NCBI RefSeq assembly: GCF_015706575.1
Contig: NW_024037059.1
Location: 26,732,129 to 26,796,128 of the forward strand
Length of the DNA stretch: 64,000 bases
Origin: Patiria miniata
Taxonomy: Eukaryota > Echinodermata > Asteroidea > Valvatida > Asterinidae
Direction of reading: 5' to 3'
Position numbers and translations under genes: made by a program. The notes under the pieces were generated by a model. The model was not told the DNA's origin, searched no databases, and saw nothing but the letters and a program-made list of their open reading frames with translations. Positions 50,901 to 60,992 of the stretch are shown here, one piece after another; positions within the stretch are counted from its first letter, which is position 1, and each line of letters starts with the position of its first letter.

Positions 50901-51545
50901 GCTCGGAGGGCTCCGATAATTTTGCACGCAAATGACCCTGGGTACTCGTCCAGGGTCATTTGTCAGGGTCACTTGTCAGGTTAAAATCTAATTTCTACAC
51001 GTTTGTATGGGTCTTCATTGACATGATTGATGGCAAATTTCGTCGAAATGACACATCCTGAACACGCGGACAGGCAAATTTAGATTTCTAGATGAGTACT
51101 CAACATCCATACGAAATTATGTATGGCGGATCGATTTCGCTAGGTTCGAAAATACACAACAGCGTGGCATTGTATATCGATACAACGCCACGTTCACGGG
51201 CATGACGGGTCTTGCATTGTCTTGTGTCCAAACTGTGCAAACGAAAGTTTCCATTGTCTTTCAAATTGTATGAAAAATTTCACAGAATGCAGATTCGGTT
51301 ACAATATCCCCCATAGCCTTTTTATGCATTTATCTACTGCGTTTATCCTGGAAAAAGTGAAAGAAAAATAGTCGAATCTTGTGCACATGCGCAGTTGGAA
51401 TACCGAACTGGCTCCATTCGCATAACAATTAACACTATTCACTAATCTGTAATTTTACCTCAGTTCCCGATGGAAGGGGAATAACAGCATACTTTTTACT
51501 CTGACTGCCGTAACGGCGTAAACACCACTCACAAGTGGTCGTCAT
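38958..51545 (-). CDS. RNF8: E3 ubiquitin ligase RNF8 (FHA, coiled coil, RING, plus C-terminal CCHC knuckle)
   Basis: Eight minus-strand exons: 51459-51545, 48848-48976, 45818-46909, 45355-45513, 44361-44495, 42444-42648, 40647-40841 and 38958-38998, in phase, 680 residues. The FHA domain (about 17-117) has WCLRR, LGRG with R34, SRKH at 52-55 and SLNG at 73-76, the phospho-threonine-binding residues. A basic segment (about 178-210) is a probable nuclear signal. A Glu/Gln/Lys-rich coiled coil spans about 213-520, longer than in the 485-residue human protein. The C3HC4 RING is C525-C528-C540-H542-C545-C548-C559-C562. RNF8 binds phosphorylated MDC1 at DNA breaks and ubiquitylates chromatin with UBC13. 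After QERK, where vertebrate RNF8 nearly ends, an acidic run and a CCHC knuckle (C664-C667-H672-C677) follow. An unspliced exon 6 gives a 607-residue form instead. Confidence 0.93.
39084..39593. mobile_element. Foldback MITE in RNF8 intron 7
   Basis: Arms of about 200 bases start ACAGGGTGAGTC and end GACTCACCCCGT-like; AGTGAAGTTCTGCATGTAGC and its complement, and CAACCGCCGTTTTAA with its complement, pair across the centre. Confidence 0.8.
39792..39984 (+). other. Unassigned open frame inside RNF8 intron 7
   Basis: An open frame beginning near an AATAG acceptor-like site encodes PIQLIREFPSIDFNITALEC and so on to DLDYRVSE-stop. Its composition is protein-like, but I recognise no family, see no partner exon, and it lies on the strand opposite RNF8. 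It could be a last exon of an unseen gene or a relic. Confidence 0.25.
40118..40393. mobile_element. Short DNA element with CCTCCGCCAAGG ends (RNF8 intron 7)
   Basis: Inverted ends ACCTCCGCCAAGG and CCTTGGTGGAGGT bound a segment containing TGGATCCAGACCCAGATC and ACTTTTTGAGTTACCTTG. I recall very similar repeats from many invertebrate genomes, but cannot check this here. Confidence 0.65.
40647..40841 (-). CDS. RNF8: RNF8 exon 7: acidic tail and first half of zinc knuckle
   Basis: The exon is bounded by TCTCACCAG and GTAAGT and is phase 1 at both ends. It encodes IDSANPRPLSPIPIEISSEI, an Asp/Glu run, then YGFGWGRRNRGGACFNC plus the first base of Gly. Joined to exon 6 at the in-frame donor AAAAA-GTGAGC (42443) and to exon 8 it gives an uninterrupted frame. 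Confidence 0.82.
41435..41565 (-). mobile_element. Rearranged S1 SINE fragment (RNF8 intron 6)
   Basis: The box-B complement GGGACTCGAACCCACAAC is flanked on both sides by the CCTTCACCCATGTATAAACACTG/CGTCGGTGAAGGGC segment in opposite orientations, so two copies fused head to head or one was partly inverted. Confidence 0.65.
41946..42165. mobile_element. Foldback element, ATTTCATG-terminated family (RNF8 intron 6)
   Basis: Ends GGGCCCAATTTCATG and CATGAAATTCAGCCC are inverted repeats; GTGCTTACCATAGCA pairs with TGCTATGCTTACTAC near the ends. Confidence 0.7.
42209..42388. mobile_element. Hairpin element just downstream of the short RNF8 3' end
   Basis: TACAGTGAAATCTCGATAAG and its complement CTTATCAAGATTTCACTGTA bound about 180 bp. 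It begins 26 bases beyond the AATAAA of the short isoform. Confidence 0.7.
42414..42429 (-). terminator. RNF8: Alternative RNF8 stop and intronic polyadenylation signal
   Basis: If the exon 6 donor is not used, the frame reads QERKSERRS and stops at 42427-42429. AATAAA follows at 42414-42419. This layout would produce a short RNF8 close to vertebrate length without the zinc knuckle. Which form is used cannot be told from sequence. Confidence 0.55.
42911..43469. mobile_element. MITE in RNF8 intron 5
   Basis: Ends TTAAAGGGGCACTAGGTCCTG and AGGACCCAGTGTCCCTTTAA are inverted repeats. The two overlapping plus-strand open frames inside have no recognisable domain. Confidence 0.75.
43750..44340. 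repeat. Degenerate tandem repeat of ACTTGTGATTG-type units (RNF8 intron 5)
   Basis: Variants of GACTTGTGATTGACTTGTGA recur for about 590 bp up to 20 bases from exon 5. The units match the ends of the foldback family at 20678 and 25332, from which the array probably expanded. A minus-strand frame runs through it from the RNF8 exon and encodes only repeated SITSQS-like peptide. Confidence 0.75.
44595..44659. repeat. Short hairpin (RNF8 intron 4)
   Basis: ACGTTTGCCAACATTGGT and ACCAATGTTGGCAAACGT are perfect inverted repeats 29 bases apart. Confidence 0.7.
44956..45350. mobile_element. TTAA-type (piggyBac-like) MITE with GGAGGATTTT repeats (RNF8 intron 4)
   Basis: Termini are TTAACCCTAACCC and GGGTTAGGGTTAA, consistent with a TTAA target duplication and CCC-starting ends as in piggyBac elements. 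The interior is tandem GGAGGATTTTGGAGGATTGAGG. The right end is at the sixth base of the intron after the exon 4 donor. Confidence 0.75.
46910..48847. other. RNF8 intron 2 with two repeat copies
   Basis: 47505-48065 is an inverted copy of MITE family B (compare 25694-26204), sharing TTTCCAACGGTGC and CTTCATCAGGTTAGCTG-type blocks. 48190-48375 is repeat family C (AGTTATTCACTATTGAATGAGAC). 48586-48790 (ACGCCCATTAGACAACC onward) matches 56390-56590 in inverse orientation. Confidence 0.7.
48977..51458. other. RNF8 intron 1 with several repeats
   Basis: 49155-49508 is a MITE ending CAGTCCTTCTGATTTG and CAAATCAGAAGGACTG; it contains three 17-base copies of TTTTTCTAGGCGTGTGA at about 49207-49258. 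49627-50180 is the inverted copy of the composite element at 31704-32369. 50733-50840 is a hairpin (ATAATTTGGTATCGCACTGATG and complement). The rest shows nothing recognisable. Confidence 0.7.
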
Positions 51546-51680
51546 TTTGGCTAGACTTTACTGGAAATAGACAAACATTGAACTTTTTTTAAGCTCGTCG
51601 TCAGGTCAAACGGTCAAACGGTCAAACTCGAAGTCAGCCATTTTCCGCTGGTGCGGTCTCGATCTCACGTACATCTAGGG

Positions 51681-52186
51681 CAGGGTGACCGTACGGTCAG
51701 AGCCAAATTCTGCTAAATGCACATCAAAAATCTGTCAGATTTATCAAAAATCTGCCGAATTCCTCAGAATTACTCGAAATACACTATAAGCACTTAAAAT
51801 CACATGCAGATTGGTAGTATTGCCTTAATTAAGATTCAAATTACATAATTAGCAAATCTAGTCGCATAAAGATGTTGTGAAGTTATTGGTAAATTTCGGG
51901 CAAAATGCTGATCAGGTGACAAAAGTCCGTTTCCCAGTGAACCTCAGCACCTAGACCAGCCATTCTGTCCCATTATGCAAGGGTTTGTTTGAAAAGGATT
52001 GAAGCTTTTTTAAACAAATGTACACTTTTTTGTTCAAATTTGCTGTTTTTCTGTCAAATAACCATTTTTGCAGAATCTGCCAGAAATCTGCCCAAAAAAT
52101 CCATTCTGTCAAATTTTCTGTCAAACTCGTTTTTTAACAAAAATTCTGTCAAAGTTAGCCGAAAATCAGCTAAAACGGTCACCCTG
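51681..52186. mobile_element. Foldback element (CAGGGTGACCG ends), copy 1
   Basis: Ends CAGGGTGACCGTACGG and ACGGTCACCCTG are inverted repeats. The interior has many ATCTGCCAGAAATCTG-type repeats. It lies 136 bases upstream of the RNF8 start codon, so it may overlap the promoter. Confidence 0.75.
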
Positions 52187-52189
52187 ATC

Positions 52190-53750
52190 CAGGGTGACCG
52201 CAAGATAATGGCAAAATTCTGCTACTGCTACATTTAACAAAAATCTGCCAAATCGCCTATTATAGGTTTTCCCGGCTATTTTAACACTTTTATCACACGA
52301 ATTCCCTATATCGATAATTCAATTTCGTCCCCGATTATCGCCAAGCTCACTTCTCAATTTGAATTTCAAAAAGCCACCACTAGATTTCATTTAAGGTTCA
52401 GTATAATTCAAATTGTTAGCATTCCGATTTAATTGGTCCAAAACCTTTGAATTTCGTCACGTGAAGTAATCGGCGTTGAATTGACAAAGCAAATACGTTT
52501 TTTGTCATTCGTTTTCATGTTGTTATTACATTTCGTTTCTGGTGACTTAAAGTGTGTACGATTAAAAAATGCACCCAATCTTTAGACTTATTTGAAGAAT
52601 TGTGCGCATTAAAACAATGATAATTTCAACACGTATTACCTTATTATGTATAAATAAAAGTTGTTAGCTGTATAAGGTATGCATTTTTATTTCTGTGTTT
52701 CACAATTAACATTAGAGTCAGGAATTGACATTTTACAATATGACACGAACACCAAACATTAGGCCTAAGGTCAAACGCCTTCTTAATGTTGCTCTTTGAT
52801 AGACATACCTTATTTCTGTTGTTATATTCATATACATATATCAAAGAGCAACATTACGAAGGTGTTTGATGTCAATGCTTAATTTCCATATGCTAAACAA
52901 AGAGCATATTGTGAAAGTTCTATTTCTGATTTCAATGTTAATTGTCAATGAAAACTCAAAACTTACAGCTAACTTCTTTCGTTTATAAGGAATCATTTGT
53001 TAACAATTTAAATTTAATTAATGTGCACAATTCTTTAAATAAGTCCAAAGATTGGGCACATTTTTAATCGTAATGTTTTGAGCCGCCAGAAACGAAATGT
53101 GATGATAACAACATGAAAATGAATGACAAAAACCGAATTTGCTTTGTCAATTCAACGCCGATTGCTTCACGAGACGAATTTCAGAGATTTTGGACGAGTC
53201 GGTAGGGTAAAAATTTGAATTATACTGAACCTTAAATGAAATCTAGTGGTGACTTTTTGAAATTCAAATTGAGAAGTGAGCTGGGCGATGATCGGGGACG
53301 AAATTGAAGTAGCAATATTGGGAGTTCGTGTGATACAAGTGTTAAAATAGCCGGGAAAACATATATTACACGGAATACATTATAAACACTTATAAACTCA
53401 TGCAGATGTTATAAAAATTTCCTTAAAACAAAAAAAAATCATAAAATTTACTTTCAAAAAAAGTAATTATTATTAAATACATATATATATATATATATAT
53501 ATTAAATTGCATGCCTAGCCGGTCTATAAACTTTACTATGTGCTCACGTCAGGTAAGTGAGAGGGAACCTCAAATTGAAGTTTTTTCAAAACTAATCAGC
53601 TATATTTTTCAAATCTGCCATATTTTTCTGTCAGATCACTAATTCTTACAGAATTCTGCAAGCAATCTGCTGCAAACATTCAATCTGCAAAATTTTCTGT
53701 CAAACTTGTTTTTTTTCCTAAGAATTCTGTCAAATTTAGCCGGTCACCTC
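52190..53750. mobile_element. Foldback element (CAGGGTGACCG ends), large copy 2
   Basis: Starts CCAGGGTGACCGCAAG and ends CCGGTCACC. Arms of about 450 bases (for example AAGCTCACTTCTCAATTTG and complement, GGCGTTGAATTGACAAAGC and complement) fold about a centre near 52770. An (AT)n run lies at 53481-53502. No transposase frame was seen. Confidence 0.8.
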
Positions 53751-55312
53751 GGTTTATTCGCGCGGTACATCGACCACTGAGACTGCTTCTCTCGTACCCG
53801 CCTGCTGGGGGGGGGGGTATTTCTGCTATAGGAAGGAAAGCGGAATTTGCTTTTTCCTGAAATGTTTTAAAATGCTTTTCTGCTTCTCTGGCTTTTCTGC
53901 TACCTGAACTTATTTTATTTTGTATATTGCAGCTTTTCACGAAGTGCTGGCGGATGAAAGTAAGGAGCAGAAATCAGATCAAACATTTTCGAGGTTTCCA
54001 TTTTTTTTTGCTTTTCTGCTACTCGAAAAGAAGATATCATGCGGCCGAAATAATCCGGGGTCATTTTGTCAGTTCTCCTTTTAGAGAAAAGAATAGCCAA
54101 TCGACTACGTTTTGACAACTGTACTTTTCATTCAGCTAAAAAGCAGATTTTACTTGGGGCGGCTGGACAGTCATTTGATTTTAACACATCACAAAAGCAC
54201 GTCACAAAGCCGAATAAAGCTATATTCGTTGGTCAAAACTTTATCCCAGCTGAACGGCATATTGCTCATGGCTCATCAGCTTTGCGTCTGCATAGTATGC
54301 GCAACAACGTCAGAAGCAAGCGGCCTTCATAGTTGTCAAAGAAGTTCGATCGGCTTTTCCGCTTTCAAGAGAAATCTTTAAAGCACATTGGGTCTCTGAG
54401 AAAATGCCATGCAGTTAATATGTAAAAGAAGTGATTTTTCATCCTTTCTATGGTGCTTCAAACAGCTTTCAAATGTGCAATTTTTCAAATATTTTGACAT
54501 ATTTATGAAGCTGAAAAGGTCTATAAGCCTACAATAGGAATAAAAAGGATAAGATATACCTGTTCAGGTGAACAATAAAAAGGTGAAAAATAGTTATATA
54601 TATACCTGCGTACGTATCATAAAAGTATCGTAGGGGGGGGGGGGAACTGGTGCCATGCGTCGATGGGGGCGCTGTTCAACACCGACGATTATACACACTA
54701 ACGGATTATGGTGCTTTTCAGAGCGATACGTGCGTGAAATTCGAAAAAGGCACCCGTAACGGCCGATGGCACAGACAAGGGCACGACATCTTCTTAAAAA
54801 GGGCACTTGTTCCGAACAAAATAAGGGCACTTGTTCCGAAAAAGAGGCACTCGTTCCGAAAAAAAGGGCACTTGTTAAAAAAGGACATTCTTTAAAAAAA
54901 TATTGGGGGGAGGGGAATACCCCCCCCCCCCCCCCCCGCTGGCTACGCCTATGGGAGGGGGGAACATGTCCCCGCCCCCACATTTCTTAAAGTGGCGGGG
55001 GGGGGAGGGTATCATATCGTTTGTCCCACCGACTTTTTGTTCGTCCCCGAATAAAATGTAGCCTACTACAGTTTGATTTTAGATTTTTCAGGATAGCTGA
55101 TTCAATGACTCTAAACTCGATGTTTAAATATTGATCTTTTGCTCAAAAAAGAAAAATGGTTAAAGTGGTCAGATATTGCCTGAGATCGCACCACCGAACA
55201 TCTAGAATCCAATTAATTTTAAGATATAAACTCCTGCAACCTCAGAGGCCTTATTTGCAAGAATTTGTAATAACATATTTGTAAGACCCTATGATTTGAA
55301 GCAAAAACCCAC
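53751..55312. other. Repeat-rich intergenic sequence with G/C homopolymers
   Basis: G or C runs occur near 53808, 54635, 54921 and 54997. 54770-54895 contains five imperfect copies of GGGCACTTGTTCCGAAAAA. 55160-55210 shares TGAGATCGCACCACCG with the MITE at 57300. No gene supported. Confidence 0.55.
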
Positions 55313-55388
55313 CTCAGTATAATAAGCCATATGAGCAACAATAATACAGTGACTGTTAAAATGAAGATCCGTCTCAGAACCCTTTCAC
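55313..55388 (-). CDS. Possible single exon encoding a transmembrane helix
   Basis: On the minus strand a 76-base segment is bounded by a strong acceptor (TTTTCTTTATAG) and a donor (CTGAG-GTGGGT). It encodes ERVLRRIFILTVTVLLLLIW-LIILR, a basic stretch followed by one hydrophobic helix. No flanking exon was found between RNF8 and the 59493 gene, so the parent gene is unknown and the call may be wrong. Confidence 0.3.
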
Positions 55389-57291
55389 CTATAAAGAAAA
55401 TCACAACAAAACTAATGAAATTCTTACAGCTAATATCCATTTATTGCAATAGGCCTAAACAGCGGGTCATTTTGCAACCATTTTGATTAAGCATCACATG
55501 AAAAATTTAGTGAGTAAAGTTCTGACATTAAAGCAACTTATTAACACAATAACCGATGGTCTATTTCAACATCTGGTCTATTTCAGTATTATTTAAACAC
55601 AAACACAAAGACAACATCAATGGAAACCAGAGAAGGCACCTGTTATTGTCTAACATGACAATACTCCTATTGCTTTAGAAATAAGACCGAAATTCATTAG
55701 TGTATTAAAACCGAAGTAAAGTTCAATCAACACAATAGAAATTAAGCTTTCTAAAAGTGAACGAAACGTTTTGTACACTTTTTTATCAAAACTTTTGAAT
55801 TAGGTTTTAAGAAAAAACCAACACTTGTACTATACTTTGCTTTGAAGCTGGATTTGTTATCCAAAAAATGTTTTCAGCACATGCTTGGTTAGTCTGAGTA
55901 GGCCCTATCACTCGTTATCCACGGAGCCAAGTCTCCTGTATAACGTCTGATATGTCAAAGCATGCAGATTTACGCGATCTCGCGCCTCAGCCAATCGGAG
56001 TCGACTTTACTAAATCGTGACGTCAATTCGTTCCCAAATCAGGACTAAAAATGTGATTGGTCAATTCGAATGCAAGGTTTTGTAATACAACAGCCAGGCG
56101 CGTGTCGCGTAACATAATACAGAGCGCGTGACCACAGCCTTTGTTGCTGTGTCCAGCTGATTTTTAATCAATGTCTAGACGCGACAACCGGAGAATGACC
56201 GAAGACCCGACATAGAAAGCGCCGCTGATTGGTCAAAATCTAGAGGTCAAGATCAGTGGCGCACCCAGGATTTTAGGAGGGGGGACTCACAATTTTCTTT
56301 TCAAATTTTTTAGAAGTTATAAATTTTTTCCCCACAATTTTTGGCCGATTTTTGAGCCGATATTTGAAACAATTTTAAATATTATCCGGCTGAATTCAAT
56401 AATGTGATACGCGAGTAATTAACAAATCACGGCAGAATCGCGTCAAAGCATCTGTGAAATATTGTCCAATAACATGATACACAAATAGACGTGGAACGCG
56501 CAAAATCTGAGACACACAAAACTTAACGTACAAAATTCCATAGGGTTGTCAAAGGGGCGTGGCTAACTCCAAACGGCGATAGGTCAATTTCATTTCTTCC
56601 TAGATCATATTTTTGTGAATTTAATATTAATTTACCTGCATGTATAAAGCATTCACATCAAGTAGCAGGTATACAAAAAAGCTCACTAAAGATATAATTT
56701 CGGGCCTCACAACATTTGAATAATCCATGCTGACCTGTTTTTCTTCATCATTATAGGATGACCCTGTTCAGATACTTTACGATCTAAAACATCACAAAGC
56801 AAACCCTAATCCTAGTACATACAACTCATTTCCATACATGCGTATTTAAAATACCCTGTCAATGTCATCATTATTAGACGGAAAACTAAATTCAGAAAAA
56901 AACCCACATTCTGTGTAAATCACGCACATCTCCATGTACTTGACTGTAATCAATGTGTATCAAAACCAAACGCTTATTTAAGACTACGAACAGTTTCTTT
57001 ATAAGAAAGTGTCATCATATATCAGCAGTTGTTATCCTAAATAAGGCCATCAGATTAGTAAATTAGTTATGAAGATAGTTGTAAAATGAAAGAGCAAGAT
57101 GAGAAATACCGTTAAGCCATTACATCAATAGTACCAATAAAACCAAATTAATGTCCAAAAAAATATGTAAGTTACCAAAACTTACTAGTCTGGACTGATG
57201 AATAATTCAAAATTTGTGACTAAACATATCCTCATGTCGTTGGCAGCATTTTTTTTTTTTAAAGTGATGCTTCGAATGCACTCTAATCATA
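55389..57291. other. Intergenic sequence with one dispersed repeat
   Basis: 56390-56590 matches 48586-48790 in inverse orientation (ATTCCATAGGGTTGTC, GGGGCGTGGCTAACTCC). AGTGGCGCACCCAGGATTTT at 56253 looks like a transposon end. No gene was recognised. Confidence 0.5.
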
Positions 57292-57299
57292 TCATAGTC

Positions 57300-57610
57300 A
57301 AGGGCGGATCCAGGGGGGGGCCAAAGGGGGCCATGGCCCCCCCCCAAAACGAAACCAATTTTTTTTTTTTTAATGTGACATCGCAATAAAGGCAGGCAAT
57401 GAGTACACCACCATCTTTTCCTCCAAAAAAATTGGTTAAAGTGGTCAGAAATTGCCTCAGATCGCACCACAGAGCATCTAGAATCCAAAAAATTTTCGGG
57501 GCCCTCACGGGCCCCGAACCCCACGCCGTAATTTTTGAGACCCACTTTTTTGGGGGGACCAAATTTTTTTTTGGCCCCCCCCCAAAATTGTGTTCTGGAT
57601 CCGCCCTTGA
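57300..57610. mobile_element. hAT-type MITE with 8-bp target-site duplication
   Basis: Inverted ends AAGGGCGGATCCAG and CTGGATCCGCCCTT are flanked by identical octamers TCATAGTC at 57292-57299 and 57611-57618. An 8-bp duplication is characteristic of hAT elements. The interior is low-complexity G/C runs, and the frames across it are artefacts. Confidence 0.85.
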
Positions 57611-57618
57611 TCATAGTC

Positions 57619-58912
57619 TGGCACCATCCTAGTCAACTTATTTACAATTTATGAAATAGATTCTGAGAACACGATCGAAAATGGCTTCTTTGTGAATAAT
57701 GCCTATACAGAGACTGCATTGGGTAATTTGCGTACATGCAAGCGATGAATTTAGGGAACACACATTTTTTTTGGCAAAACTGAACTCTCTTCTTAGTCTA
57801 ATTTTTAAACAGCAGAGTTTTTAATGACCATTCTTTGCTCTTTCCTGTGTCATTATATTGATTTTTTTGTAATGTACACGTATTTTTTGGGGAGTGTTTT
57901 TAAGGACTCCGATGGAAATAAGCCGTCTTATAAACAGCTTTTTAGGGTTATCCTTGGCTCTGTATTCATGTAATAAGTTCATTTTTTTAATGTATCACTG
58001 TATGTTTGTTCGTATTTGCCTAAATAAATAAATAGAATAATCAATAAATAAAACATGGCAGATATTTTGTCGGTACATAAAAAAAGTTAACTTCGTCCCG
58101 ACTTTACGCGAGCTGTTGCGAATATATCCGAGTGTCAACGAAGTGTATTCGGTAAACTTCGGACATTTTCGGAAACGGGATGAATCCTGCATTTTTTTTT
58201 AAAGACGTGGCGGCTACCTGACCTAACTTGTCAGACTGAAAGTCGGAATCGCATTTATGTTGGCATAATACGGGGTCTACCCGATTCCCCAATACCTATG
58301 CTCCCCAACCTTAGGATTAGGTTAGGGTTATAGGGTTAGGGTTAGGACTGGGATATTTGGAAACATTAAGGTATTGGGGAACATAAGCATATGCACCCCA
58401 TAATACATGAAAATCATTCATTTCCAAGATCAAAAGAGGGGAGTACCCTACCCTATCCCTACCCCCACCCCCTCCCTGGATGATCGACACCCTTACTGTG
58501 AGGGTTTTGTTTTCCCAAGCGGTATTTAGCACCATCATTGTAGTTCTTTATCCCTTTCCATGCAACTGTAAAGTGATTGGGCGTGAATGGCGCATAGTTA
58601 TATGCATACATAGTAATAATAAAATTAATAATATACATTACCCCGGATTGGACATTTGGGAGCCATCACCATGGACTTGTGCACAAACTTTTTCAAACTG
58701 AAATGTGCCCTAACCCAATATTCCCTTGTCCTTTTCCCACGAAATTCGAACTCTTTACTTATTAGACCACGAGAAACAAATATAACCTAATTGCGACGAT
58801 GAAATTGTGCATCTGAAAGGGGGCTGGGACATTATGACCGATGTCTCCCATCGTGCGAAGAAATTACGATAACGTGTCTCCTTAGTGGTACCTTTACACG
58901 TATAATAATAAT
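57619..58912. other. Intergenic, with short telomere-like motif
   Basis: 58318-58347 contains four imperfect TTAGGG units (GGTTAGGGTTATAGGGTTAG), too few and too degenerate to be a telomere. Nothing else recognised. Confidence 0.5.
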
Positions 58913-59080
58913 ACGCACAGAAAACAGAAAGTGAGTAATTAGACTCAATATCGTAATAATTGAGTCATTTTGTCCGTGTAGTGAGACACTTTGAGCCAAA
59001 GTGTGTCACTATGCGGACAAAAATGACTCATTTTTTTACGATAATGAGTCAACTTACACACTTTGTGTTTTCTGTGATAA
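58913..59080. mobile_element. Foldback element with GTGAGT/AATGAGTC repeats
   Basis: CACAGAAAACAGAAAGTG and CACTTTGTGTTTTCTGTG are inverted ends; TTGAGTCATTTTGTCCG and CGGACAAAAATGACTCA are an inner pair. Confidence 0.75.
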
Positions 59081-59492
59081 TAATAATACTAATTTACATT
59101 TATAGCGCTTCACACGCCTTGTTTCTAAGCGCTTTACAAAGAAAAATAGCAAACCAATATATAGTACATAAATACTGGAATTAACAAAAACTTGAAATAG
59201 AGTAAACAACAAAAGTGGCATAATGTATCTATTATTTGAACGGATATGTTTTCAATCTACATTATTTTATTAATTCCCCCTGGAGTCGGTTGACGTCCAT
59301 CCCCCCACCCCACCCCACCCCCTCCTCCCCATCTCGCCCGAATTTGAAAGCTGCTGGACCCTCCCCTCCAATGTTGACAAGAAATCCTGACTCCTGGTGC
59401 CATAATAGGCCTATTTATGTATTTATTTTTACCCACTTCAATATCCGTATATAGATTCGTATTTCCCCCATGATTTCAATCGACTGCAGACT

Positions 59493-60992
59493 CTACTCGT
59501 CGCAGTTAGTGTAAAAAATCCAGTTGACATCATGAAAAAATGACGTTATACCAATGTACTTGACATTAACCCGATGTGAATCATCGTGGTACTCTATGAA
59601 GGGCGCCACCTCGTGGCCGCGACCCACCTTGATAGTCCAGCTGTCGTAAGTTAGCCAAAGTCGGCGGTACTCGTGTTCACTCATGATCCCAGGCGTGTCA
59701 ACCCTTGCGTAGAAACTTTCAGTGTGTTTGCGGGCCCGGATAATTGTCCTTTGGTTGTTCCAAGCAGCTATAACTGATCAATTAAAAGAATCAACACAAA
59801 AACATACGATAGTCGTGTAGTTTAAAGAACACCTCTGAGTTTGATACAAGTTCGGTGCAAGAATCAAAACCCTGTCTTGTCCTCTTTTTACAAAATTAAG
59901 CTGGCTGATATTCAACTTAGTATCATAGTGAACTATTTAGATGATTTCGGACACATAAAGTGACTCGTGGATTCATAGCCAAGTGTTCATAACCCTAAAA
60001 GGGCCGGGGGGGGGCGGAATCGACTTTTTCCGCGATAGCCTTGAAAAAATTTTTTTCGCGACCCGAGCTATTGTGACTTTTTAGCCTTAAGCCTTGCGCA
60101 TCTGTTGACACCAAAAATATAAAAATCGAACCACGGGTTACCGCGCAGCGAAAATTTTTCCGGCGAAAACTGAATTTTCCAATACATATACGTCGTGTAC
60201 ATAGAGCAGAAATACCATCCGTACATATGAATAATTAATTAGCCATAATTCCAAAACCCGGCCCTTTTAGGGTTAAGTCCCAAAACATTGTGTCTTTTCG
60301 GCTTTTTTTTTTTTTTTTTTTTTTTAAACTCTGATGAGGTCCGAGGTACGGGGCATGGCGCGGCCAGATGATTGACTTCGGGTCCCTGACCACTGATCTC
60401 GCCTGTGCGTGTGCACCCGACCGTGTCGCCTCGCACACACGTGGAGGCCATTTTGAAGCTCCCTAAAAATAAGCCCCACAACGCACGGCCGGATCAAAAA
60501 GCACAGAATTACATTGGTTTAGGAAGCGATTTTGGATCATCAAACACGTTTGTATTTATTCATTTTGCCCACAGTGTTATTTTACTCATGTTAATATTTG
60601 TTCAAATATTTAATTTTTTTATGACTATATACTTTTACGTGGCCAAAAGGAGCTTCAAAATTGCGTCCAGTGACTTCATCCCCCGCGGCACGAAGCGTTA
60701 TCCAGTTAGTATGATAGAGATCAGTGGCCTAGACATACAATATACATGATGAAGCAATACTTTATTTTGTTTTTAAGCTCTTCCAACCTCATCTAGCATA
60801 TTGTTTACTGCAATGGTCTATGCTTACCGATGTCATACAGATTGTCTTCATTTGTCCATTCAGAGAGAGCGAATATGGCATCTTCTTTTCCTTTCACAGC
60901 GAAGTCCAGTCGATAGGGCTTGCCTTCCTTGGGAGGTGGCAGTACGAAGAACTTGTATATGTATTCCTCTGTAGTCTCATATTCAAGACACT
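59493..60992 (-). CDS. C-terminal part of a farnesoic acid O-methyltransferase-type domain protein
   Basis: Two minus-strand exons, 60828-60992 and 59493-59767, join in phase and end at a TAG stop, giving about 145 residues. The pattern is that of the Methyltransf_FA (PF12248) family: EYIYKFFVLPPP, LDFAVKGKEDAIFALSEW, NQRTIIRARKHT, VDTPGIMSEHEYRRLWLTYD, WTIKVGRGHEVAPFIEY and VKYIGITSFFHDVNWIF. Despite the name, proteins with this domain are structurally non-catalytic-looking beta-sandwich modules of uncertain role, often secreted. The first exon opens in mid-codon, so earlier exons exist upstream; none could be supported between 60993 and 64000. A minus-strand AATAAA at 59422-59427, 66 bases after the stop, is a likely polyadenylation signal. 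Confidence 0.82.
59990..60277. mobile_element. TTAA-type (piggyBac-like) MITE in the FA-domain gene intron
   Basis: Ends AACCCTAAAAGGGCCGGG and CCCGGCCCTTTTAGGGTT are perfect inverted repeats next to ATAA on the left and TTAA on the right. It is related to 33603-34045. A 25-base T run follows at about 60303. Confidence 0.8.

Noticed and set aside
58318..58347. Interstitial telomere
   Set aside because: Only about four imperfect TTAGGG units; chance or a transposon end is equally likely.
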